From positions 1 to 20,729 of the forward strand of contig CANGBE010000005.1 in assembly GCA_947451875.1 (NCBI GenBank): a DNA stretch of 20,729 nucleotides, written 5' to 3'. The stretch is from Sphingomonadaceae bacterium (GTDB taxonomy: Bacteria; Pseudomonadota; Alphaproteobacteria; Sphingomonadales; Sphingomonadaceae). The translations under genes were made by a program, and so were the position numbers. The notes beneath the pieces are model-generated. The model did not search any database and had not been told where the DNA came from. It worked only from the letters and a program-made list of their open reading frames with translations. This document shows, piece by piece, positions 1 to 7,383 of the stretch (the first letter of the stretch is position 1; every line of letters starts with the position of its first letter).

Positions 1-1164
1 AGCCTTGGCAGCGGCAAGGCTGCCGTGCCACCGGCGCTGACCCACACGCTGTGGGCCGGTGACCAGATGATCTATGGCGGCACCGGCAAGGCTTCGCTGG
101 TGCAAATCCAGCAATGGGCAGAAATCAACGGCAAGGTCATCACCGTCGCGCCGCAGCTTTCCAGTGTCGCGGCCTCGCTGATGGGCGTGACCCGCCCTGC
201 CGATCTTGATGCCCAGATGCAGCTGCTCACCGCCTATGCCCGCGACCCCGGCTTCCGCGCCGAAGAGGAAGACAAGGTAAAGGCCACCGCGCCAATGTTT
301 GCCAACCAGCTCAGCGGCAACGCGCAAGGCAGCTTTGTGCGCGGGCGCAGCCAGGTGCTGACCGGCGGCGATGGTCGCTATACCGACCTGCCGAGCGAGG
401 CAGAGCTTTCCGCCACCAAGCCGGGCGATCTGAAGGCGCTGTGGAGCAACCAACTGGCCGCCAGTGCAGAGATCACCGTGGTGGGTGATGTTACGCCGGA
501 CAAGGCGATTGCCGCGGTTGCTGCCAGCTTTGCTGCTGCCCCAGCGGTGAAGCCTGCGGTCCGTGTGCGGGCTTCGATCACCATGCCAAAGGGCCGCGAG
601 GCGCCCTATGTGTTTGAGCATGGCGGGCGCAAGGATCAGGCGTTCTATGGCATGTACTGGCAGCTGCCCGATTACTTCGCGAACCCGAAGGAAGCCGTCG
701 CGGCGGACCTGTTGTCCAAGGTTCTGTCGCAGCGGCTGGTGGATTCGGTGCGCGAAAAGCTCGGCATCACCTATTCGCCCTCGACCGAAGCCGTCGCCTC
801 GCGCCAGATCAGTGGATACGGTTATCTCGGCGCGCTGATCGAAACGCCCGAGGCCAACTTCGCCACCTTCCGCAAGATCGTGCTCGACCAGATGGCCGAC
901 CTCGCCGCCAAGCCGGTGAGCGCCGACGAACTGCTCCGCGCCCGCAATCAGGCACTCGCCAGCCGCAAGCAGGAACGCGAGCGCAACGAGTTCTGGCTCT
1001 CCGGCCTCGCGCTCAGCCACCGCGTCCCCGCAATGCGCACCGCGATCCTCGATGCCATCCCGATGACCGAGGCGGTCACCGCCGCCGACATTCAGGCGCT
1101 GGCAAAAAAGCGGCTGGCGGCAAAGGTGCCGGTGACGGTGCTGGCCAAGGCGAAGGGTTCGTAA
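1..1164 (+). CDS. M16-family zinc peptidase, C-terminal half (5' end outside window)
   Basis: The reading frame is open from base 1, so the gene begins upstream of the window; the GTG at 25 is an internal codon. About 387 residues are visible. The latter half is a typical M16 C-terminal domain: a segment containing the R-E-K-L-G-I-T-Y-S-P motif (coded around 751-780) followed by a GYLGALIETPE-type strand and a long helical tail. No HxxEH zinc motif is visible, which fits the second, non-catalytic half of a two-module M16 protein of the PqqL/insulinase class; the zinc site would lie upstream. Such proteins are usually periplasmic or exported peptidases. The gene ends with TAA, and a strong hairpin lies about 33 bp downstream. 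The family is quite sure; the substrate is unknown. Confidence 0.88.
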   Translation, partial: SLGSGKAAVPPALTHTLWAGDQMIYGGTGKASLVQIQQWAEINGKVITVAPQLSSVAASLMGVTRPADLDAQMQLLTAYARDPGFRAEEEDKVKATAPMFANQLSGNAQGSFVRGRSQVLTGGDGRYTDLPSEAELSATKPGDLKALWSNQLAASAEITVVGDVTPDKAIAAVAASFAAAPAVKPAVRVRASITMPKGREAPYVFEHGGRKDQAFYGMYWQLPDYFANPKEAVAADLLSKVLSQRLVDSVREKLGITYSPSTEAVASRQISGYGYLGALIETPEANFATFRKIVLDQMADLAAKPVSADELLRARNQALASRKQERERNEFWLSGLALSHRVPAMRTAILDAIPMTEAVTAADIQALAKKRLAAKVPVTVLAKAKGS

Positions 1165-1197
1165 CGAGGCTTAGGGTCATTTCAGACTGAGCCGGAA

Positions 1198-1223
1198 ATC
1201 CCCCCTCCCCGTTGAGGGGGGAT
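1198..1223. repeat. G/C-rich perfect hairpin, terminator-like
   Basis: The arms ATCCCCCCTC (1198-1207) and GAGGGGGGAT (1214-1223) are perfectly complementary (10 bp) around a 6-nt loop. It lies between the M16 gene and the convergent GNAT gene. There is no clear T-tract, so a rho-independent role is uncertain. The same C-rich/G-rich style recurs at 2902 and 5513. The rest of the gap at 1165-1386 shows no recognisable feature. Confidence 0.6.
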
Positions 1224-1386
1224 AGTCTCGGCTGCCGGAGTGTGGGAGCGTTTGGTCTGCTATTGTGCGCTCGATCGGACTTGCTGAGTGTCTGATTTGT
1301 TGTGGTGAGCTGCCACTAATCGCGCCAAAGGTCTGCTTGATGCCGGGAGCTTTCTGGCGGCTTAGGCTACAGCATCTCTAAGCTAA

Positions 1387-1869
1387 TCATGGCAAGTGCA
1401 AGACTTGGTAGCTGACCGTTTTGCCATTGGGCAGAGTTGCTTGCGAAAGTTCTTCAAATCCAATCGCCGCATGCATTGCCAGTGAGGCCGGATTCGGCGG
1501 ATTGAGGTTGATTTCGCAAGTGAGGAGGGTTTGTGCCTCTCGGCGCATTGACGCAATCAAGTCGGAATACAGCCCGCGAGCCATCCCATGTCCTCGCCTG
1601 TGGTCGGCGACTATCACCCGATCGACATAAACGAACCGCGCATATCGCTTCCTGAACCAATTGAAGTTGAGTCCATCATAGTCAGCGCTTTGATCAAACG
1701 CGATGAGTAGCCCGTCCCGCCCTTGCGCAGGAGCGGCCCAGTGAAAAGCCGTTCGCAACATTGACAGCAAAGCGGGCTCATCGAGCGGTGACGTTTCCAC
1801 CTCGCTTGTTGCATTCAACGCGAGCAGATTGGCCACCAATCTTGGAAAGTCAGGCGAAACCTCGTTCAT
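1387..1869 (-). CDS. GNAT-family N-acetyltransferase
   Basis: This is a 160-residue protein of typical GNAT length. It carries the acetyl-CoA pyrophosphate-binding motif A, V-I-V-A-D-H-R-R-G-H-G-M-A (about residues 85-97), followed by a helix. A second conserved block, N-P-P-N-P-A-S with ...AAIGFEE (about 123-140), matches the motif B region where an Asn-rich loop precedes the last helix. The frame can be extended to a TTG at 1905, overlapping the upstream gene, but the ATG at 1869 is preferred: it lies 10 bp after the racemase stop and has a short GGA ahead of it. The gene is probably co-transcribed with the racemase-like gene. The acceptor substrate cannot be deduced; amino-acid or amine N-acetylation is only a guess. 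Base composition looks lower in GC than the flanking genes. Confidence 0.85.
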   Translation of the reverse strand: MNEVSPDFPRLVANLLALNATSEVETSPLDEPALLSMLRTAFHWAAPAQGRDGLLIAFDQSADYDGLNFNWFRKRYARFVYVDRVIVADHRRGHGMARGLYSDLIASMRREAQTLLTCEINLNPPNPASLAMHAAIGFEELSQATLPNGKTVSYQVLHLP

Positions 1870-1879
1870 TTTCCAAAAA

Positions 1880-2635
1880 CTAATCGCGAAGATTCTCGCA
1901 CGCAACCGCGATTGACTGCAATGCTGCCGTTTCGGAAATGGCTGCAGCCGCTGGAATGCTGTGGTTCAGCCCAGTGCGCTTGGCGATTGCCCGCGCATGG
2001 ATGGCTACACCATCCACCAGCGGGAAAGGGCTGATAGCCGGATCAAAAGCCAACGCCAGATCTGTTCCGCCCAACAAGATGGCTTGCGCACCTTTTGCCT
2101 CCATCATGTCTCGGGCGGCGTTGTAGAACGTCTCACGTTGCGCATCGCTGACCACGCCCGCCGCCGCCATCTCGACATAGGCGGAGTGCACTGCATCCAT
2201 CTGATCCACTGATGGTGGCGAAACCGTGACCCCTTCAAGACCGCCATATAAACGTGTTTCCATAACCGTGCGGGTGCCCAATATGCCGATGCGATTGAGG
2301 CTGCGAGCCTCGACATCTTGTGCGATCGCATCCACCATGTCGATCACAGGTAAGGCGGAGCGAGAGGCGAAGTCTCTGCGACAGAAATGGCCTGCAATGG
2401 AGGTGACAGCTACGAAATCGGCGCCTGCTACAGCAAGGCGTTCAGTCAGCTGGGCGAAAATTTCGGCCTGTTCGATGCGCCTGTCCGCAGCCAGATTGGC
2501 AAGCAGCGTCGGCGTATCTGCGTGCGCGATGGTCATGTTCAGAGGCGTGCAAGCTTGGGCAAAAAGGGCGATCAAATGCCGACAATAATGGTCTTGGGCA
2601 GCAGGGCCGATACCGCCAATCAATCCGATCTGCAC
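1880..2635 (-). CDS. Aspartate/glutamate racemase-family protein with atypical active site
   Basis: This is a 251-residue protein with the family's N-terminal signature (I-G-L-I-G-G-I-G-P, residues 3-11), two Rossmann-like halves and the expected length. Family racemases normally use two acid/base residues, usually Cys, one in a CNT-type motif of each half. Here the first site reads T78-S-I-A-G-H83 and the second reads L188-G-G-T-D192, so neither canonical Cys is present. E. coli YgeA is reported to use Thr in the first site, so Thr78 may be functional, but Gly190 replaces the second Cys. It may be a specialised subfamily member rather than a conventional racemase. The start is a GTG with an ideal ribosome-binding site AAGGAGG (2641-2647) five bases ahead. 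It forms a two-gene unit with the GNAT gene downstream. Confidence 0.82.
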   Translation of the reverse strand: MQIGLIGGIGPAAQDHYCRHLIALFAQACTPLNMTIAHADTPTLLANLAADRRIEQAEIFAQLTERLAVAGADFVAVTSIAGHFCRRDFASRSALPVIDMVDAIAQDVEARSLNRIGILGTRTVMETRLYGGLEGVTVSPPSVDQMDAVHSAYVEMAAAGVVSDAQRETFYNAARDMMEAKGAQAILLGGTDLALAFDPAISPFPLVDGVAIHARAIAKRTGLNHSIPAAAAISETAALQSIAVACENLRD

Positions 2636-2988
2636 ACTGGCCTCCTTAAAATTCAGCTAGGCGAAAAAGCATAATGCGATCCGAACAAAACAGCGCTCAA
2701 ATCAGTCCACTAAACTAGCGGCGAGCTAATATTTCCTCGTGAACCAGGCGGGTTCGAATGAAGCTTTTAGAGCTCGCAAATGCCGCTTTTGGCGGCGACA
2801 TTCAACTTGGACAAGATGTCCGCAATGTTTTCGTATCCTGAATGTCCGGTTTTGATGCTCAATAGCGGACGAACGCGCCACTCCCGCGACTAATCGCGCT
2901 GCCTCCCCGACGGGGAGGGGAGTGGGCATTGCAGATCAATCGCTTGATGCTCTAATGCGACAGCCTTTCGGCGAAGGTAACCCTGTCC
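2636..2988. other. Intergenic region with no supported gene
   Basis: This is about 350 bp between the divergent racemase-like gene and the broken methyltransferase gene. It contains the racemase ribosome-binding site at its left end and a short G/C-rich hairpin at 2902-2918. No open frame here resembles a protein. The middle section is relatively AT-rich and has fragments such as AATGCCGC...GGCGGCGACATT and two ATGTCCG words (around 2816 and 2842) that look like decayed intergenic repeats. Promoters for both flanking genes are likely here, but none is clear enough to call. Confidence 0.5.
2902..2918. repeat. G/C-rich perfect hairpin
   Basis: The arms CCTCCCC (2902-2908) and GGGGAGG (2912-2918) pair perfectly around a 3-nt loop, GAC. 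Unlike the other two copies of this style, it is not directly downstream of any gene. A terminator role is therefore less likely than a dispersed intergenic repeat. Confidence 0.55.
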
Positions 2989-3590
2989 ATGATCAAACGC
3001 GAACTGCTGGGCTCGGCTCAGGTGCCCGGCGGCGAGGAGCTGAAGCTCTATCGCCATGACCGCGATTTCATGATCGTGCTGGGGCATAACGAGCTGATGT
3101 CCAGCCGCCAGAGCGGATCGGCGGCTATGGCATGGGCTTCACCCTGCGCGCGGCCCTCGCCAAGCTGGGCAAGGACGCGAAGATCACGCTGGCCGAGCTG
3201 GTGCCCGAAGTGATCGACTGGGCGCGCGGGCCGATGAAGAAACTCGCCGCCGGGTGCCTCGACGATCCGCGCGTTACGCTCGACATGGATGACGTGGCCG
3301 ATGTCATCTTTGCCAGCCCGCACAGCTTTGATGCGATCCTGCTCGATGTCGATAACGGGCCGGACGGGCTGGTGCGGGCAGAGAGCAACCGGATCTATTC
3401 GCTGGGGGGTCTCAAGAAGGCCAAGCACGCGCTCAAGGCTGGCGGGGTGCTCGCCATCTGGTCTGCCGCTCCGGACAAAAGCTTTGCCGCGCGGCTGGGC
3501 AAGGCCGGGTTCACGGTTGAGGAAGTGCGCGTGTCAGCCCGGGAGGGTGGCAAGGGCGCGAAGCATGTGATCTGGTTCGCGAAAGTGTGA
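2989..3590 (+). pseudogene. Spermidine-synthase-like methyltransferase, broken by internal deletion and frameshift
   Basis: Two frames together make one protein. The first (from ATG 2989) reads a normal N-terminus through the H-N-E-L-M-S-S-R-Q-S-G segment, then loses homology near 3118. The second frame resumes with I-G-G-Y-G-M-G-F-T-L-R (about 3117-3149), the glycine-rich SAM-binding loop, and runs to TGA at 3588-3590, including A-I-L-L-D-V-D-N-G-P-D and a terminal V-I-W-F. Intact relatives, as I recall them, have about 20 residues between SRxSGS and the IGG loop. Those are missing here, consistent with a deletion of some 60-70 bp that also changes frame. The word TCGG at the junction could be microhomology. 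The intact family is SpeE-like with unknown substrate, common in alphaproteobacteria. A genuine inactivation is most likely; assembly error is possible. Confidence 0.78.
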
Positions 3591-3605
3591 AACCGGGGGT
3601 CTGAT

Positions 3606-4184
3606 TCAGGCCTTCGCGGTCAGTCCCTTAAGCCAGCCTTCGAACCACACCCGCGTCTCTTCATGGCCATAGCCGGCGCCGATGCCAGCTTCCATCACAA
3701 GGCTGCGGCCGAGCGCCGAGATCATTGTCGCCAGCACGGTGGGGTTATTGTCCTTGGCCTTGTCGCCCAGCGCCCGCTCGATTGTTGCGATGATCAACTT
3801 CTGGCTCTCGCCCGCGTGTTCGCTGATCGCAGCTTTCAAAGCCTCGCGGTGGACCGCCATCGCCATGAATTCCAGCGTCAGCGCCATGCGGGTGGTATCG
3901 ATGGTATAGCGCCACAGCGCCATCAGCGGCTCAGGGTCGGCGATCGCCTTGGCCAGCTCCTCGCTCGCCCAGTCCGCCGCGCGGCGATAGACGGCGACGT
4001 GGAGATCGTCGGTGGTGGGGAAGTAATAGTGGACCAGACTGGGCTTCAGCCCCGCCCGCGCCGCGACGCGACGGGTCGATGCATTGGCATAGCCTTCCTC
4101 GACCATCACCGCCTCGCAGGCATCGAGTATCGCCAACCGCGTTGCGGAATTCTCCGCCCCGATCCTGCGCGCTGCAACTGCCAT
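3606..4184 (-). CDS. TetR/AcrR-family transcriptional regulator
   Basis: This is 192 residues, the usual TetR size. The N-terminal DNA-binding domain spans about residues 14-63: a first helix (TRLAILDACEAVM), then the helix-turn-helix with S-T-R-R-V-A-A-R-A-G-L-K-P-S-L-V-H-Y-Y-F-P (about 36-56), the family's most conserved segment. The C-terminal ligand-binding domain is helical and not diagnostic. The start is ATG 4184; no strong ribosome-binding site precedes it. It converges on the broken methyltransferase gene (15 bp between stops) and lies downstream of the DUF6481-like gene in the same direction, separated by a 9-bp inverted repeat that could be its operator or a terminator. No obvious efflux or metabolic target gene is adjacent, so the regulon is unknown. 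Confidence 0.9.
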   Translation of the reverse strand: MAVAARRIGAENSATRLAILDACEAVMVEEGYANASTRRVAARAGLKPSLVHYYFPTTDDLHVAVYRRAADWASEELAKAIADPEPLMALWRYTIDTTRMALTLEFMAMAVHREALKAAISEHAGESQKLIIATIERALGDKAKDNNPTVLATMISALGRSLVMEAGIGAGYGHEETRVWFEGWLKGLTAKA

Positions 4185-4203
4185 TATTGAAGTCCCGTCC
4201 TAT

Positions 4204-4233
4204 TCCTGCCGCAAGGGTTACGTCGCGGCAGGA
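4204..4233. promoter_or_regulatory. 9-bp perfect inverted repeat between DUF6481-like and TetR genes
   Basis: TCCTGCCGC (4204-4212) and GCGGCAGGA (4225-4233) are perfect inverted repeats around a 12-nt loop. On the minus strand the repeat lies 22 bp after the stop of the small Ala/Lys-rich gene and 19 bp before the TetR start. It could be a terminator or attenuator for the first gene (no T-run follows) or an operator for TetR autoregulation. The arms are seen directly; the role is inferred. Confidence 0.5.
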
Positions 4234-4255
4234 GCCATGGCAAGGCTAACCGTGC

Positions 4256-4588
4256 CTAGCGCTTGGCTTTCCGCGCCGCATAGCGGGCATCGCGCGCGGC
4301 CTTCTTCTCGGCCTCGCTAAGCGCTGCCTTGGCCGGAGCCGCTGCAACTTCCGCCGCCGCTGCTTCGCGCGCCGCGATCTTGTCTGCCTTGGCCTGAGCG
4401 ATCGCCGCCTTGCGGGCTGCGCTCTTCTCGGCTTCAGCCGCTTCCTTGGCCGCGCGGGCAGCCGCGCGCTGGGCGATTACCGCCTCATCGACAACCGGCT
4501 TGGCGGCAAGCAGCTTCAGCGCCTTCTCACGAGCCTGACGGGCGAGAGCAGTGCGCTCCTGAAAACTGGGGTCTTTGTAGGAAGCCAT
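4256..4588 (-). CDS. Small Ala/Lys-rich protein, DUF6481-like
   Basis: This is a 110-residue protein dominated by Ala, Lys, Glu and Arg. After an N-terminal M-A-S-Y-K-D-P-S-F-Q-E-R-T-A-L-A segment it becomes a long charged helix (about residues 12-107) with heptad-like A-A-K/R-E-A repeats, ending in basic A-R-K-A-K-R. The N-terminal signature resembles small alphaproteobacterial proteins grouped as DUF6481; this recognition is from memory. There is no signal peptide or membrane segment. The function is not known; the basic helical character would allow nucleic-acid or ribosome binding, but nothing in the sequence proves it. The start is ATG 4588. The low complexity could make it a chance frame, but strand, start, N-terminal signature and clean termination support a real gene. 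Confidence 0.72.
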   Translation of the reverse strand: MASYKDPSFQERTALARQAREKALKLLAAKPVVDEAVIAQRAAARAAKEAAEAEKSAARKAAIAQAKADKIAAREAAAAEVAAAPAKAALSEAEKKAARDARYAARKAKR

Positions 4589-4783
4589 GGTGGTCCGGGT
4601 AACTCTTGTCGTTGATGGATAGCGGCCAAAAGCGCCGCCTGCCGCGCCGTTAGGCCAATTCGCGCCGGAAGGCCAGACTAATGCGCCCTCTCAAGAAACC
4701 GCTGTCCTACATCCCCCGCCTTCAGGCATGACCGCGCGCTTCTTTCCTCAGCCCAAAGCCGAAAGACCAGAGCCCGCACCGCC

Positions 4784-5481
4784 ATGATCGACAAAAGCCG
4801 CCTCCTCGCCCGAACAGGCACCCTCCCCGCCTTCACCCCCGTCCCCCGGACGCGCCAGCGCCAAGATGGCTGGACCGCCGAGCGCCAGCAGCGCTTTATC
4901 GAGGCGCTGGCCGATAAAGGCAGCGTCAAGGCCGCCGCGCTCGCGGTCAACATGGCCCCCGAAGGCGCCTACCTCCTGCGCCGCCACCCCCGCAGGCCGC
5001 CTCCTTCCGCAAGGCGTGGGAGCACGCGCTTAGCCTTGGCGTGCAGCAACTGGAGGACGCCGGGCTGGAACGCGCGCTCCACGGCCAGCAGGTTCCGGTC
5101 TACTCCTACGGCAAGATCATCGGCACCCGCACGGTCTATAATGACCGGCTGCTGATGTTCTACCTGCGCAACCGCGCCGCCAGCCGCTTCAGCGCCGACC
5201 AACGCGGCCAGAGCTCACGCCAGAACACCATCGGCGATCCGCACTATGCCGCGCATATCTCAAAGCTGAAAAAGCAGTGGCGCAAAGAGTGGGAGGACGA
5301 GCAGGCCGCAGCCTCGCGCCAGAGCATCTATGGCCTGTCCTATGATCGCCGGACGACACTTGACCGCCTGATCGCCGCGCAGGCCATCGCCCGGGATGCG
5401 ACCTTGATTACGCGTAACGGCAAGGATTTTCGCAAGATCGAGGGGTTGAAACTGATCGAGTGGGAAACGCCGGAGGATTAG
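4784..5481 (+). pseudogene. Hypothetical HTH-like protein gene with frameshift, fused to a PIN-domain tail
   Basis: The first frame (ATG 4784) encodes a segment Q-R-F-I-E-A-L-A-D-K-G-S-V-K-A-A-A-L-A-V-N-M (from about residue 35) that looks like a helix-turn-helix, then G-A-Y-L-L-R-R-H-P. At the C5 run 4987-4991 the coding sense moves to another frame, which continues Q-A-A-S-F-R-K-A-W-E-H-A-L-S-L-G-V-Q-Q-L-E-D. Restoring one C would join them smoothly. Similar proteins (small terminase-like HTH plus G-K-I-I-G-T-R and a L-L-M-F-Y-L-R-N-R block) occur in sphingomonads, recalled rather than searched. The last 43 codons do not belong to that family; they look like a VapC C-terminus. The locus is therefore both frameshifted and chimeric. 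A sequencing error at the C-run remains possible. Confidence 0.68.
5353..5481 (+). pseudogene. C-terminal fragment of a VapC-type PIN-domain toxin
   Basis: In the downstream frame of the chimeric locus, the final residues read T-T-L-D-R-L-I-A-A-Q-A-I-A-R-D-A-T-L then I-T-R-N-G-K-D-F. The D-x-L-I-A-A-x-A and ATL-x-TRN-x-x-DF pattern is the classic end of PIN-domain ribonucleases, including the two C-terminal acidic positions of the metal site. The N-terminal half with the first catalytic Asp (D-T-N type) is absent, so the fragment cannot be an active nuclease by itself. No antitoxin gene is seen next to it. It probably remains from a deletion that joined a toxin gene to the hypothetical gene. 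Confidence 0.65.
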
Positions 5482-5512
5482 TAGGCCCCCTGCGCACATG
5501 CCCCGCCCCCTG

Positions 5513-5536
5513 CCCCCTCCCCTGAAGGGGTGGGGG
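5513..5536. terminator. G/C-rich hairpin between convergent genes
   Basis: CCCCCTCCCC (5513-5522) and GGGGTGGGGG (5527-5536) pair around TGAA with a single central T-T mismatch. It sits 9 bp beyond the lepA stop and 31 bp beyond the plus-strand stop, so it could end transcription from both sides. There is no T-run in either direction. It is of the same style as the hairpins at 1198 and 2902. Confidence 0.5.
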
Positions 5537-5545
5537 GATGAATAC

Positions 5546-7363
5546 TTACTCTTCACCCATACGCAGCGCAGCAATAAACGCCTCCTGCGGAATGCTCACA
5601 TTCCCGTATTCCCGCATTCTCGCTTTGCCCTTCTTCTGCTTGTCCAGCAGCTTCTTCTTACGGGAGATATCGCCGCCGTAGCACTTGGCGGTCACGTCCT
5701 TGCGCATCGCGGCGATGGTCTCGCGGGCGATGACTTTGCCGCCGATGGCGGCTTGCACGGGGATCTTGAACAGGTGGCGGGGGATGAGGTCTTTCAGGCG
5801 TTCGCACATGTGGCGGCCGCGTTCTTCGGCTACGCCGCGGTGGACGATCATGCTTAGCGCGTCGACCGGATCGCCGTTGACCATGATCAACATTTTCACA
5901 AGGTCGCCCTCGCGCAGGCCGATCTGTTCGTAGTCAAAGCTGGCATAGCCGCGGCTGATGCTCTTCAGGCGATCATAGAAATCGAAGACGACTTCGTTGA
6001 GCGGCAGCTCGTAGCTCACCTGGGCGCGGCCGCCGACGTAGGTGAGGTCGGTCTGGATGCCGCGGCGATCCTGACACAGCTTGAGGATGGAGCCGAGGTA
6101 TTCGTCGGGCGTGTAGATCACCGCCTTGATCCACGGCTCGTCGATCTGCTCGATGCGGCTGGGATCGGGGTAGTCGCTGGGGTTGTGCAGCATGATCTCG
6201 CGCGCATCGTCGGTCTTCGATTTGCGCAGCTGGATGCGGTAGACCACCGATGGTGCGGTGGTGATGAGATCGAGATCATATTCGCGGGTGAGGCGTTCCT
6301 GGATGATTTCCAGATGCAAAAGGCCGAGGAAGCCGCAGCGGAAGCCGAAGCCGAGCGCGGCGCTGCTCTCCATCTCGAAGGTGAAGCTGGCATCGTTGAG
6401 GCGCAGGCGCGAGATGGATTCGCGCAGTTTTTCAAAGTCTGCCGCGTCGACCGGGAACAGGCCGCAGAAGACCACGGACTGGACTTCCTTGAAGCCGGGG
6501 AGGGCCTGTGTGGCGCCCTGTTTTACCGTGGTGATGGTATCGCCGACTTTGGCCTGGGCGACTTCCTTGATCTGCGCGGTGATGATGCCGATTTCGCCGG
6601 GGCCGAGTTCTTCGAGCACCTCAAGCTTGGGGGTCATGCAGCCGACGCGGTCAATCAGGTGTTCGGTGCCGCCGGCCATGAATTTGACCTGCAGACCCTT
6701 TTTGATCACGCCATCGATCACGCGGACGAGGATGACGACGCCGAGGTAGGGATCGTACCATGAATCGACCAGCATGGCCTTCAGCGGCGCGGCGCGGTCA
6801 CCCTTTGGCGGGGGGATGCGGGTGACGACGGCTTCGAGCACTTCCTTGATGCCGATGCCCGATTTGGCGCTGGTCATCACCGCGTTGGAGGCATCGAGGC
6901 CGATGATCTCCTCAATCTCGCGGCAGACCTTTTCAGGTTCGGCGGCGGGGAGGTCGATCTTGTTGACGACGGGGACGATCTCGTGGTCATGCTCGATCGA
7001 CTGGTAGACGTTGGCGAGGGTTTGCGCCTCTACGCCCTGTGCGGCGTCAACCACGAGCAGCGCGCCTTCGCAGGCGGCGAGGCTGCGGGAGACTTCATAG
7101 GCGAAGTCAACGTGGCCGGGGGTGTCCATGAGGTTAAGCTCATAGGTTTCACCATCGTCTGCCGTGTAGTTAAGGCGGACAGTCTGCGCCTTGATTGTGA
7201 TCCCGCGTTCTTTCTCAATGTCCATGTTATCAAGGACTTGAGCCGACATCTCGCGCTCGGTCAGGCCGCCGGTGTACTGGATCAGCCGGTCAGCCAGCGT
7301 CGACTTGCCGTGGTCAATGTGAGCGATGATGCTGAAGTTACGGATCTTGGCGAGGTCAGTCAT
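5546..7363 (-). CDS. lepA: Elongation factor 4 (LepA), ribosomal back-translocase GTPase
   Basis: This is 605 residues, close to E. coli LepA. All GTPase motifs are present: G1 A-H-I-D-H-G-K-S-T (14-22), switch I R-G-I-T (53-56), D-T-P-G-H (80-84), N-K-I-D (134-137) and S-A-K (165-167). The elongation-factor domains II, III and V follow (for example C-G-F-L-G-L-L-H-L-E), and the LepA-specific C-terminal domain ends with G-N-V-S-I-P-Q-E-A-F, the family hallmark. LepA binds ribosomes and can reverse or remodel translocation, especially under stress. The ATG at 7363 is the natural start, directly opening the I-R-N-F-S-I-I-A-H segment. It is in the same direction as the long sugar operon upstream but separated from it by a hairpin, and is likely transcribed separately. 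Confidence 0.98.
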   Translation of the reverse strand: MTDLAKIRNFSIIAHIDHGKSTLADRLIQYTGGLTEREMSAQVLDNMDIEKERGITIKAQTVRLNYTADDGETYELNLMDTPGHVDFAYEVSRSLAACEGALLVVDAAQGVEAQTLANVYQSIEHDHEIVPVVNKIDLPAAEPEKVCREIEEIIGLDASNAVMTSAKSGIGIKEVLEAVVTRIPPPKGDRAAPLKAMLVDSWYDPYLGVVILVRVIDGVIKKGLQVKFMAGGTEHLIDRVGCMTPKLEVLEELGPGEIGIITAQIKEVAQAKVGDTITTVKQGATQALPGFKEVQSVVFCGLFPVDAADFEKLRESISRLRLNDASFTFEMESSAALGFGFRCGFLGLLHLEIIQERLTREYDLDLITTAPSVVYRIQLRKSKTDDAREIMLHNPSDYPDPSRIEQIDEPWIKAVIYTPDEYLGSILKLCQDRRGIQTDLTYVGGRAQVSYELPLNEVVFDFYDRLKSISRGYASFDYEQIGLREGDLVKMLIMVNGDPVDALSMIVHRGVAEERGRHMCERLKDLIPRHLFKIPVQAAIGGKVIARETIAAMRKDVTAKCYGGDISRKKKLLDKQKKGKARMREYGNVSIPQEAFIAALRMGEE

Positions 7364-7383
7364 TCCGGCCCGTTAGCAGCGGT

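Noticed and set aside
2726..2929. A 67-codon minus-strand frame in the gap upstream of the methyltransferase remnant
   Set aside because: It has no motif, no ribosome-binding site, and includes the G/C-rich hairpin. It is most likely non-coding.
4728..4787. A 19-codon frame (M-T-A-R-F-F-P-Q-P-K...) whose TGA overlaps the ATG at 4784
   Set aside because: It is very short, has no good ribosome-binding site, and its Pro-rich sequence could arise by chance. It may be a relic or leader but cannot be supported as a gene.
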